Assembly: GCA_002343455.1 (NCBI GenBank)
Contig: DDSR01000147.1
Coordinates: 1 to 5,495, forward strand
Length of the DNA stretch: 5,495 nucleotides
Source of the DNA: Deltaproteobacteria bacterium UBA2385
Lineage (GTDB): Bacteria > Myxococcota_A > UBA796 > UBA2385
Direction: 5' to 3'
In this document: positions 1 through 5,342 of the stretch, one piece after another
Layout of the letters: every line of letters begins with the position of its first letter
How positions within the stretch are numbered: the first letter of the stretch is position 1
The notes under the pieces: generated by a model
What the model was told of the DNA's origin: nothing
The model's database searches: none
What the model saw: the letters and a program-made list of their open reading frames with translations, nothing else
Translations under genes and position numbers: made by a program

Positions 1-202
1 GCGAGAAGACGCTGCCGACGAAGAAGATCAGGGTCAGGCCCAGGGCGCGCTCGGGATCTACGACGTCGACGTACCACCAGGCATAGCCGTCCCGCGGAAC
101 GGCTGCGTCCAGCGCAGGTCCTGGGCCAGGGCCTGGGCCGCGAAGCGCCCCGAGAGCGTCGCCATCGGCACCCCCGCCCCCGGGTGGGCGCTGCCCCCGC
201 AC
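1..202 (-). CDS. crtC: Carotenoid 1,2-hydratase CrtC, N-terminal part (runs off the left edge)
   Basis: CrtC adds water across the terminal 1,2 double bond of acyclic carotenoids such as neurosporene or lycopene, giving the 1-hydroxy product that CrtD then desaturates. Only the first 67 codons are present. The frame reads VPRDGYAWWYVDVV, then LGLTLIFFVGSVFS at the window edge; this matches the N-terminal signature I remember for CrtC (GGYxWWYxDALSDDGRxGLTxIAFxGSVFS). The GYAWWYVD codons lie at 88-65, before the crtD stop at 58, so the genes overlap in different frames. The only standard start I found in this frame close upstream is GTG at 202-200, which gives a Gly/Pro-rich leader of about 38 residues and a 145-base overlap. 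No good ribosome binding site precedes it, so the exact start is uncertain and translational coupling to crtD is likely. Family assignment is by recalled motif; the rest of the gene is outside the window. Confidence 0.8.
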   Translation of the reverse strand, partial: MRGQRPPGGGGADGDALGALRGPGPGPGPALDAAVPRDGYAWWYVDVVDPERALGLTLIFFVGSVFS

Positions 203-1602
203 AGGTACAGCCCCGGCAGCCGGGTCCGCGCCCCGCTGCGCTCGAAGCTGCTCATCATCCCGTGCGGGGCCGCCCCGTACAGGGCTCCCCCCGTCGCCGG
301 GTAGAGGATCTCCCAGTCCTGGGGTCGGGTCAGCACCGGGCTGCCCTGCAGCTCCAGGCTCAGGCCGCAGCGCTGCATCACCTGCAGGGCGCTCTGGACA
401 CACTCGGACACCTCCGGCTCGGGGAGAGGCCTCTTATCGCCGTTGGCCGGGGCGTTGATGATCAGGAGCATGCGCTCTGCTTCGGCAGGCTCTTCGGCTG
501 AGGCGGTCCGGTCCTGGGCGCAGAGGTAGACGGTCGGGTCGCGGGGCAGGCGGCCCTGCTGGAAGATGCGGCGGAACTCGTCGGCGTAGTCGGGGCCGAA
601 GCAGACGTTGTGGTGGACCAGGGGCAGGCCCTGGGGCCGGGCGAGGAGGGCCAGGGTCAGCGCCGAGAGCGAGCGCTTTCCAGGCGGGATCGCCTCGACC
701 GCCCCGCGGGCGGCCTCCCCGAGGCGACCGCTGGCCAGGGCGTTGGCGTCAGCGTTGACGACGATGGCCTCTCCCCGCAGCTCCTGCCCGTCGGCGAGGC
801 GCAGTCCGACGGCTCGGCCTCCCTCCACCAGGACCTCCTCGACGGTGCAGCCGGTGCGCAGCTCGACCCCCAGCTCGCTCGCCAGCTCGGCCAGGGCCTG
901 GGCGAGGCGGCTCATCCCGCCGCCCACCGTCCAGACGCCCTGCTGCTCGACGTGGGCGACCAGGTTGAGGGTGGCGGGCGCCTGGTAGGGCGAGGCCCCG
1001 GTGTAGGTGGCGTAGCGGCCGAAGAGCTGCTGCAGGCGGGGATCGCGGAAGTAGGAGCCGGTGGCCTTCCACAGGCTGCGGTGGGCGTCGATGCGGCTGA
1101 GGCGCGCGAGGCCGCTCAGGCCGTACCGACGGGCGATCTCCATCATGGTGGGCCGCTGCGAGAAGATGAAGTCGGCCTCGACCTCGTCGTAGATGTCGGC
1201 GGTGGCGGCCCGAAAGCGGTCGAAGCCTTGAGCCTCGGCCTCGCCGAAGACCTGGGCGATCTCGGCCCGGCTGCGCTCGGGGGCGGCGTGCAGGTCCAGG
1301 CGGGCGCCGTCGGCCCAGGCGTGGCGGGCCAGGATGGGCGAGGCGTGCAGGTCCAGGCTGCGCTGCAGCGGCTGGCCGGCGTCGGCCCAGAGCTGGTCGA
1401 AGACCTTGCGCAGGGTCAGCACGGTCGGACCGGCGTCGATGGCCCGGCCCTGGACCGGGACGGTGCGCAGCTTGCCGCCGAGCGCGGGGGCGGCCTCGCA
1501 GAGGGTCACGGCGAGGCCACGGGCGGCCAGATCGACCGCAGCCGCCAGGCCACCGACGCCGCCGCCGATGATCAGGATGCGGGGAGGGGAGGGGGGTTGC
1601 AT
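58..1602 (-). CDS. crtD: 1-hydroxycarotenoid 3,4-desaturase CrtD (CrtI/CrtN/CrtD family flavoprotein)
   Basis: FAD-dependent desaturase that would introduce the C3-C4 double bond into 1-hydroxy acyclic carotenoids. From this start it has 514 residues, the usual family length. The N-terminus is a Rossmann dinucleotide fold (ILIIGGGVGGLAAA near residues 9-22, then the ribose-binding acid in LCEA and GGKLRT). The C-terminal FAD motif CGGSAHPGAGVPMATLSGR lies near residues 468-486. CrtD rather than the phytoene desaturase CrtI is favoured by IDAGPTVLTLRKVFDQL, LFGRYATYTGASP and GVWTVGGGMSRLAQAL, which I recall as CrtD-type; CrtI has a differently worded block here. An in-frame ATG at 1641-1639 would add 13 residues (MFVNTNP...), but it falls inside the predicted -10 element of the gene's own promoter, so I prefer ATG at 1602-1600; neither has a strong ribosome binding site. 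It diverges from crtE and its 3' end overlaps crtC. A related CrtI-type desaturase remains a minor alternative. Confidence 0.88.
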   Translation of the reverse strand: MQPPSPPRILIIGGGVGGLAAAVDLAARGLAVTLCEAAPALGGKLRTVPVQGRAIDAGPTVLTLRKVFDQLWADAGQPLQRSLDLHASPILARHAWADGARLDLHAAPERSRAEIAQVFGEAEAQGFDRFRAATADIYDEVEADFIFSQRPTMMEIARRYGLSGLARLSRIDAHRSLWKATGSYFRDPRLQQLFGRYATYTGASPYQAPATLNLVAHVEQQGVWTVGGGMSRLAQALAELASELGVELRTGCTVEEVLVEGGRAVGLRLADGQELRGEAIVVNADANALASGRLGEAARGAVEAIPPGKRSLSALTLALLARPQGLPLVHHNVCFGPDYADEFRRIFQQGRLPRDPTVYLCAQDRTASAEEPAEAERMLLIINAPANGDKRPLPEPEVSECVQSALQVMQRCGLSLELQGSPVLTRPQDWEILYPATGGALYGAAPHGMMSSFERSGARTRLPGLYLCGGSAHPGAGVPMATLSGRFAAQALAQDLRWTQPFRGTAMPGGTSTS

Positions 1603-1630
1603 AGGCTTTGGATACTCTTTCGGGTTGGTA

Positions 1631-1658
1631 TTGACAAACATTATGCGCGCGCTATTCT
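1631..1658 (+). promoter_or_regulatory. Promoter for crtE
   Basis: A perfect -35 hexamer TTGACA (1631-1636) is followed by a 16-base spacer and the -10-like TATTCT (1653-1658, 4 of 6 consensus bases). Transcription would start near 1665, leaving a leader of about 15 bases that holds the crtE ribosome binding site. The region is much richer in A+T than its surroundings. It overlaps the opposing crtD promoter almost completely. Prediction from hexamers only. Confidence 0.6.
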
Positions 1659-1666
1659 GGATTCAA
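1640..1666 (-). promoter_or_regulatory. Promoter for crtD-crtC
   Basis: Read on the minus strand, TTGAAT (1666-1661, 4 of 6 consensus) is followed after 15 bases by CATAAT (1645-1640, 5 of 6). A start near 1633 would leave about 30 untranslated bases before the ATG at 1602 and would exclude the upstream ATG at 1641. The spacer is shorter than ideal, so this is a moderate prediction. Its -10 lies in the spacer of the crtE promoter. Confidence 0.45.
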
Positions 1667-1670
1667 CACC

Positions 1671-1675
1671 GGAGG
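1671..1675 (+). promoter_or_regulatory. Ribosome binding site of crtE
   Basis: GGAGG lies four bases before the ATG at 1680, a strong Shine-Dalgarno match that fixes the crtE start. Confidence 0.8.
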
Positions 1676-1679
1676 TTCC

Positions 1680-2561
1680 ATGTCGCTCTCCCGCGCCCAC
1701 GACCGCATCGACGAGGCCCTCGCCCACACGCTGAGCGCGCGGCGGCTGGCCGGCTCGCCTCCCCACCTCGTCTCGGCGGTGCGGCACGCGGTCTTCCCGG
1801 GCGGCGGGCGGGTGCGCCCCCTGCTCAGCCTCGCGGTCGCCCGCGCCTGCGGGATGGACGACCCCGCGCTGACCCTGGGCGGGGCCGCGGCGGTAGAGCT
1901 TGTGCACTGCGCGAGCCTTGTACACGACGACCTCCCGGTCTTCGACGACGCCTCCGAGCGTCGGGGGCGCCCCACGGTTCATATGCTCTTCGGCCAGCAG
2001 GTCGCCCTCCTCGCCGGTGACGCCCTGATCGTTCACGCCTTCGACGCCATCGCCGAGGCCGCCGACCGCCATCCGGCGCGGGCCATGGCCATGACCCGGG
2101 CCCTGGTGGCCGGGGTGGGGATGCCCTCGGGCATCATCGGGGGCCAGGCCTGGGAGAGCGAGCCGCGCATCGATCGGGAGGCCTACCAGCGGGCCAAGAC
2201 CGGGGCGCTCTTCCGGGCGGCCCTGCAGATGGGGGCGCTCTCGGCGGGCGCCGAGGCGGCTCCCTGGGCCCTGGTCGGCGATCGTATCGGCCTCGCCTAC
2301 CAGGTCGCCGACGACATCCACGACGCGGTCGGCTCGGGCGGCGGCAAGCCGGTCGGCCAGGACGAGCGCCTGGGCCGTCCCAGCGCCGTGCGCGAGCTGG
2401 GCCTCGCCGGCGCCGTGGACGCCTTGCGGGACGAAGTGGAGGCCGCCATCCAGGCCATCCCCGCCTGCGAGGGCCGGGGCGAGCTGGTCGGGCTGCTGCA
2501 CGACGTGGCCAACCGCCTCGTGCCCGAGTCGCTGCTGCCGGCCCGCCGCGCGGTCGGCTGA
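1680..2561 (+). CDS. crtE: Geranylgeranyl diphosphate synthase-type polyprenyl synthase CrtE
   Basis: Condenses isopentenyl diphosphate with allylic diphosphates to make GGPP, the C20 precursor for phytoene. At 293 residues it has normal length for a short-chain trans-prenyltransferase. GGGRVRP (41-47) is the IPP-binding GGKRxRP motif with Arg in place of the usual Lys. The first Asp-rich motif is HDDLPVFDDASERRGRPTVH (82-101; D83, D84, D89), with the two-residue insertion of bacterial FPP/GGPP synthases. The second is ADDIHD (D211, D212, D215). G151-Q156 holds the IIGGQ element. The residues fifth and fourth before the first motif are A78 and S79; E. coli farnesyl synthase has Tyr then Ser there, so small residues point to a C20 product. 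This and the divergent crtD-crtC pair favour CrtE over IspA. A strong ribosome binding site precedes the ATG. The gene faces the lipoprotein gene tail to tail. Confidence 0.87.
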   Translation: MSLSRAHDRIDEALAHTLSARRLAGSPPHLVSAVRHAVFPGGGRVRPLLSLAVARACGMDDPALTLGGAAAVELVHCASLVHDDLPVFDDASERRGRPTVHMLFGQQVALLAGDALIVHAFDAIAEAADRHPARAMAMTRALVAGVGMPSGIIGGQAWESEPRIDREAYQRAKTGALFRAALQMGALSAGAEAAPWALVGDRIGLAYQVADDIHDAVGSGGGKPVGQDERLGRPSAVRELGLAGAVDALRDEVEAAIQAIPACEGRGELVGLLHDVANRLVPESLLPARRAVG

Positions 2562-2576
2562 GCGGAGCCGGCTCAG
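2558..2576. terminator. Inverted repeat between convergent genes, possible bidirectional terminator
   Basis: CTGAGC (2558-2563) and GCTCAG (2571-2576) form a perfect 6-bp stem around a 7-base loop. The crtE stop (2559-2561) is in one arm and the lipoprotein stop (2575-2573, minus strand) is in the other. No run of T follows on either strand, so this is not a canonical intrinsic terminator; it may act weakly, need Rho, or be a by-product of two facing TGA codons. Confidence 0.35.
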
Positions 2577-3817
2577 TCGGGCGTGCCGCTCGGGGCCTCC
2601 TCACTCGGGGCCTCCTCACTCGGGGCCGCGTCACTCGGGGCCGCGTCACTCGGGGCCGCGTCCGTAGGGGCCGCGCCGCTCGGGGCCGCGCCGCTCGGGG
2701 CCGCGCTGGCTGCGACCGGCTCCAGCCCCAGCGGCATGTCGCCCTGGTCGACCATGCGCAGCTTCTCGCGCAGATCGACCAGCCCGACGTTGCTGTTGAG
2801 CTGCTTGCCCTCGACCCCGAACATGACGAAGCTGGCGTAGTAGTTCCGCGACTGGTACCACTGGAAGCGGTCCCCCCAGAAGGCCGTCACCCGCAGGCGG
2901 TTGCCGTTCTGCAGGTCGAAGATCTGCACCTCGGGCGGGACGATCTGCTTGGTGACCCAGTCGGGCTGGCGCTTGAGCCACTCCTCCTGCCGCGCCAGCT
3001 CCCGGGCCCGGGCCTGCTCGGAGAGCTCGTCCCAGGCGCGCATGTCGAAGGGGCTGACCGGGGCGCCGTCCAGCTCGAGGGCGACATAGCGGCCCTCGGG
3101 GTGAGGCACGACCCGCTTGACGCCGGGCCAGCGGCCCAGCTCGGCGCCATCGGCCTTGTAGAGCACGCCGCCCTCGGGGCCGGCCACGCCGACCAGGCCG
3201 GCCTTGGCCTCGTACACCAGGGTGCCGGCGGCGGGGTCCAGCTGGGTCAGCCAGGGGAAGGGCACGCTGACCTGCCCGTCGCCGGTGTTGACGGAGACGA
3301 CCTTGCGCACGCCAGCGGAGTCCAGCCCGGTCAGGACGACCTGCTGCTCGGTCTCGCCCAGGTGCAGGTCCCGGACCTCGGAGAGGTTCAGGTTGATGGT
3401 GTTCAGGGTGTTGCTGGAGCGGTTGAAGAGGACCAGGCGCCCGTTCTTGTCGGCGGCCCCCTCGGGCGGCCCCAGCGGCACGACCAGGAGATCGTCCCGC
3501 AGCCAGGCGGCCGAGTCGACCGGCATCTCGGTCGGGACGGTGCTGATGGTCTTCTCTTCGCCGTCCATGATGTGGCCGCCGTGCGTCAGCTGGAAGTAGA
3601 TGAAGCGCCCGTTGGGCGACCAGCGGAAGTGGGCGAACTTGTTGCTGCCGCAGTTGGCGAAGGCGGTCTGGATGCCCTGCTTGCCGGTCAGGAAGCGGAT
3701 CTCGGACTCGCTGCACTCGGCGTAGGCCTGCTCCACCGTCTGGGTGAAGGTCTGGCTGCCGTGGAATTCCTCACGGCTGCAGGAGGTGAGCAGGAGAGCG
3801 GCGAGCAGGCTGAGCAT
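2573..3817 (-). CDS. Putative lipoprotein with beta-propeller-like repeats and a pentapeptide-repeat tail, function unknown
   Basis: I do not recognise a named family. The 414-residue product starts MLSLLAALLLTSC, a very short lipoprotein signal whose lipobox LTSC would make Cys13 the lipidated residue; the N-region has no positive charge, which is unusual. Ser14-Arg15 after the Cys would fit outer-membrane sorting under the E. coli rule. C35 and C56 could form a disulphide. RWSPNGRFIYF (65-75) and VVPHPEGRYVALEL (236-249) resemble TolB/WD40-type blade strands, so a beta-propeller is plausible for roughly residues 60-250 and 295-350. A charged, probably helical segment (about 262-290) interrupts it. 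Residues 372-414 are a low-complexity tail of AAPSG/AAPSD/EAPSE units. The ATG has GGAG six bases upstream (3827-3824). It follows the metal-binding gene by 57 bases and converges with crtE. Gene reality is well supported; function is not. Confidence 0.8.
   Translation of the reverse strand: MLSLLAALLLTSCSREEFHGSQTFTQTVEQAYAECSESEIRFLTGKQGIQTAFANCGSNKFAHFRWSPNGRFIYFQLTHGGHIMDGEEKTISTVPTEMPVDSAAWLRDDLLVVPLGPPEGAADKNGRLVLFNRSSNTLNTINLNLSEVRDLHLGETEQQVVLTGLDSAGVRKVVSVNTGDGQVSVPFPWLTQLDPAAGTLVYEAKAGLVGVAGPEGGVLYKADGAELGRWPGVKRVVPHPEGRYVALELDGAPVSPFDMRAWDELSEQARARELARQEEWLKRQPDWVTKQIVPPEVQIFDLQNGNRLRVTAFWGDRFQWYQSRNYYASFVMFGVEGKQLNSNVGLVDLREKLRMVDQGDMPLGLEPVAASAAPSGAAPSGAAPTDAAPSDAAPSDAAPSEEAPSEEAPSGTPD
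2595..2699 (-). repeat. 15-bp tandem repeat coding for the lipoprotein C-terminal tail
   Basis: Seven contiguous 15-bp units lie at 2595-2699, with degenerate part-units on both sides (about 2580-2594 and 2700-2706). The plus-strand unit is close to gccgcgtcactcggg. Neighbouring units are often identical: two gcctcctcactcggg copies, then two gccgcgtcactcggg copies, then a variant with tccgtaggg, then two gccgcgccgctcggg copies. Since 15 is a multiple of three, unit gain or loss keeps the reading frame and changes only the number of AAPS[G/D/E] pentapeptides. Confidence 0.9.
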
Positions 3818-3823
3818 GGAGCG

Positions 3824-3827
3824 CTCC
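3824..3827 (-). promoter_or_regulatory. Ribosome binding site of the lipoprotein gene
   Basis: GGAG on the minus strand, six bases before the ATG at 3817-3815. No other standard start lies in frame between the upstream gene's TGA and this ATG, so it decides the start. It sits in the palindrome GGAGCGCTCC. Confidence 0.65.
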
Positions 3828-3831
3828 GGGG

Positions 3832-3864
3832 AGAGGGGGTGACCCCTCTGTATCCCGCAGAGGG
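3832..3864 (-). promoter_or_regulatory. Three-arm alternative hairpin in the leader of the lipoprotein gene
   Basis: In the minus-strand transcript, arm A CCCTCTG (3864-3858), arm B CAGAGGGG (3850-3843) and arm C CCCCTCT (3838-3832) follow in order. A and B pair perfectly over 7 bp with a 7-base loop; B and C pair perfectly over 7 bp with a 4-base loop. The two stems share arm B and exclude each other. Arm C ends four bases before the lipoprotein Shine-Dalgarno. The geometry is seen directly; a regulatory role is inference, and no T-run is present. Confidence 0.4.
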
Positions 3865-3874
3865 CCCGCGGTTC

Positions 3875-4093
3875 TCAGTCGCTGCCGACCTGGGCGTCGT
3901 AGCCGAGCTCGTCGACGGCCTCGACCAGCGCCTGGGGGCTGGTGCGGGCGGCGTCGAACTCGACCTGGGCCTTGCCGGTGCTGTGCGAGACCTCGGCGGC
4001 GACGACGCCGTCGATCCGGCTGAGGGCGGCTTGGACCTTGCTGGAGCAGTTGCCGCAGCTCATGCCCTGAATGTCGAGGGTGGCCTGGGTCAT
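3875..4093 (-). CDS. Small heavy-metal-associated (HMA) domain protein, CopZ-like copper chaperone
   Basis: A 72-residue stand-alone HMA domain that would bind one Cu(I), or a similar soft metal, through the two cysteines of GMSCGNC (Cys13, Cys16) and hand it to a partner such as a P-type ATPase. It shows the ferredoxin-like HMA pattern: TLDIQGMSC at the first strand and metal loop, VQAALSRIDGV as helix one, AEVSHSTGKAQVEF as strands two and three, LVEAVDELGYDAQV as helix two and strand four. There is no signal peptide, so it should be cytoplasmic, which argues against a periplasmic MerP. The start at 4093 is fixed by GGAGG (4103-4099) five bases upstream; an in-frame start at 4138 would overlap the preceding gene and add a non-family leader. 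It lies 19 bases after the M23 gene, so probably in one transcript. No copper ATPase or copper regulator is in the window, so the partner is unknown. Confidence 0.88.
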   Translation of the reverse strand: MTQATLDIQGMSCGNCSSKVQAALSRIDGVVAAEVSHSTGKAQVEFDAARTSPQALVEAVDELGYDAQVGSD

Positions 4094-4098
4094 GGGGA

Positions 4099-4103
4099 CC
4101 TCC
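4099..4103 (-). promoter_or_regulatory. Ribosome binding site of the HMA-domain gene
   Basis: Perfect GGAGG on the minus strand, five bases before the ATG at 4093-4091. It decides between this start and the longer in-frame one at 4138. Confidence 0.8.
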
Positions 4104-4112
4104 GCCTCCGGT

Positions 4113-5342
4113 CTAATCCACAGACAGGACGGTCGCACCCCCGTCCAGCAGGGCCCGCAGGCGATCCCGCTCGGCGATGAAGGCGGCCATATGCTGCTCC
4201 TCGATGCGCTCGAAGCGGGGCAGGACGGCGCTCATCGGGTCCACCAGCTTGCCGTCGATCCACAGCTGGAAGTGGAGGTGGGGCCCGGTGGACATCCCGG
4301 TCGAGCCGACCGCGCCGATGACCTGGCCCTGCGAGACGGTCTCGCCCTTGCGCACGCCGATGCGCGAGAGGTGCGAGTAGCTGGTGCGGTAGCGCTTGTC
4401 GTGCTGGATCTCGATGTAGTTGCCGTGCCCGCCGGCCTTGCCAGCCCGGACGACCGTGCCCTTGGCGACCGAGCGGATGGGGGTGCCGGTGGGGGCGCCG
4501 AAGTCGGTGCCCATATGGGGGCGACGGGTCTTGAGGATGGGGTGGTAGCGCCCCTTGTTGAAGCCGCTGGTGACGTTGGAGAACTCCAGCGGGCTGCGCA
4601 GGAAGGCGCCGCGGCGGCGGATGCCCTCGTCGTCGAGGTACTCGGGCTTGCTGCCGGGCGCGACGAAGCGGGTGGCGATCAAGGTCTTGCCGGCGTTCTC
4701 GAAGCGGGCGACCAGCGGGGGGCCCAGCTTCTCGAATCCATCGGCCCGGGTCAGGCGGTCGACCACCAGGTCGATGCGCGCGCCGGCCTGGACCTCGGTG
4801 TTGAAGTCGACGTCGCTCTCGAAGATGCGGGCCAGCTCCATGATGTCGGCGGCCCGCAGCCCGGCCCCGATCGCCGCGTCCCAGAGGGTGCGCTCGACGG
4901 TGAAGGACAGGCGCGTGGTGCGGGTCTGCCAGTCGACGCGCTCGACCCGGGCCACCCAGCCGGGCCCCTCGCGAATGGCCACCAGCTCTTCGTCCTCGCT
5001 CATCTCGTAGCGCAGCTCTCCGACCTCCTCCTCGCCCTCGGCCACGTTCAGGCTGAGGTGCTTTCCCACCCGCAGCCGGGAGAGGTCGTAGCTGGCGAGG
5101 GCGTCCTTGCGCAGCGTGTGGGCGTCGATGCCCCAGGGGTCGAGGATGGTCGAGAGGGTCTCGCCCTCGGCGACGCGGTGCCGGATCTGCACGGCGGCCT
5201 CGGTGGGCTCGGGCAGGGTGAACTCGGCGGAGGCCTGCGGCGGGGGAGGCGGCGGCGGGGTGGTCAGGCGCACGGCCAGCACCCCGCCCAGGATGAGGGC
5301 GAGGGCCAGCAGGATCGCAGCCAGCACGAGGCGTGGGTTCAC
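4113..5342 (-). CDS. Membrane-anchored M23 family (LytM-type) peptidoglycan endopeptidase, MepM/NlpD-like
   Basis: Predicted zinc metallo-endopeptidase that cuts peptide cross-links in peptidoglycan in the periplasm. The 409-residue product begins with one hydrophobic helix (about 5-25, one Arg before it) followed by seven prolines (29-35), fitting a signal anchor with a stiff linker. A LysM/OapA-like region follows: HRVAEGETLSTIL (55-67) to LRVGKHLSLN (90-99). The middle (about 105-245) resembles the Csd3/MepM-type region. The LytM domain (about 253-372) has the full metal set: H276 and D280 in PHMGTDFG, H324 in YSHL, H355 and H357 in GPHLHF, so it should be active rather than a degenerate EnvC-like activator. 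About 35 charged residues extend beyond the domain. The start is GTG at 5342-5340, overlapping the upstream gene's TGA as GTGA; no clear ribosome binding site is seen, consistent with translational coupling. E. coli MepM is the closest model I can name. Confidence 0.9.
   Translation of the reverse strand: MNPRLVLAAILLALALILGGVLAVRLTTPPPPPPPQASAEFTLPEPTEAAVQIRHRVAEGETLSTILDPWGIDAHTLRKDALASYDLSRLRVGKHLSLNVAEGEEEVGELRYEMSEDEELVAIREGPGWVARVERVDWQTRTTRLSFTVERTLWDAAIGAGLRAADIMELARIFESDVDFNTEVQAGARIDLVVDRLTRADGFEKLGPPLVARFENAGKTLIATRFVAPGSKPEYLDDEGIRRRGAFLRSPLEFSNVTSGFNKGRYHPILKTRRPHMGTDFGAPTGTPIRSVAKGTVVRAGKAGGHGNYIEIQHDKRYRTSYSHLSRIGVRKGETVSQGQVIGAVGSTGMSTGPHLHFQLWIDGKLVDPMSAVLPRFERIEEQHMAAFIAERDRLRALLDGGATVLSVD

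Noticed and set aside
1631..1666. CarH/LitR-type operator in the crt intergenic gap
   Set aside because: The context invites it, but I could not find a convincing direct repeat of the expected operator type, so no such site is annotated.
610..1734. Long plus-strand open frame (374 codons) opposite crtD
   Set aside because: It is antisense to a clear CrtD coding region, has low-complexity Gly/Ala/Val-rich composition typical of a GC-rich shadow frame, and runs through the crtD-crtE promoters into crtE.
1641..2501. Minus-strand open frame opposite crtE
   Set aside because: Antisense to an intact prenyl synthase with all motifs; composition is that of a shadow frame.
3818..3877. Read-through fusion or selenocysteine: the HMA gene's TGA is in frame with the lipoprotein gene, with no other stop between, and hairpins follow it
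   Set aside because: The HMA domain is complete at this TGA, the lipoprotein has its own ribosome binding site and signal peptide, and a fusion would bury the signal. The shared frame is probably chance.
4094..4138. Longer N-terminus for the HMA protein
   Set aside because: The extra 15 residues overlap the end of the M23 gene and have no family match; a perfect Shine-Dalgarno supports the ATG at 4093.
3101..4180. Plus-strand open frame of 359 codons opposite the lipoprotein and HMA genes
   Set aside because: It spans two real genes and their gap on the other strand, lacks any recognisable motif, and is rich in Gly/Val/Leu/Asp as expected from antisense of GC-rich genes.
5230..5260. GGC/GGG-rich run that could be read as a simple repeat or G-quadruplex
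   Set aside because: It is explained by the run of seven prolines in the M23 protein's linker; I have no independent evidence for a structural role.
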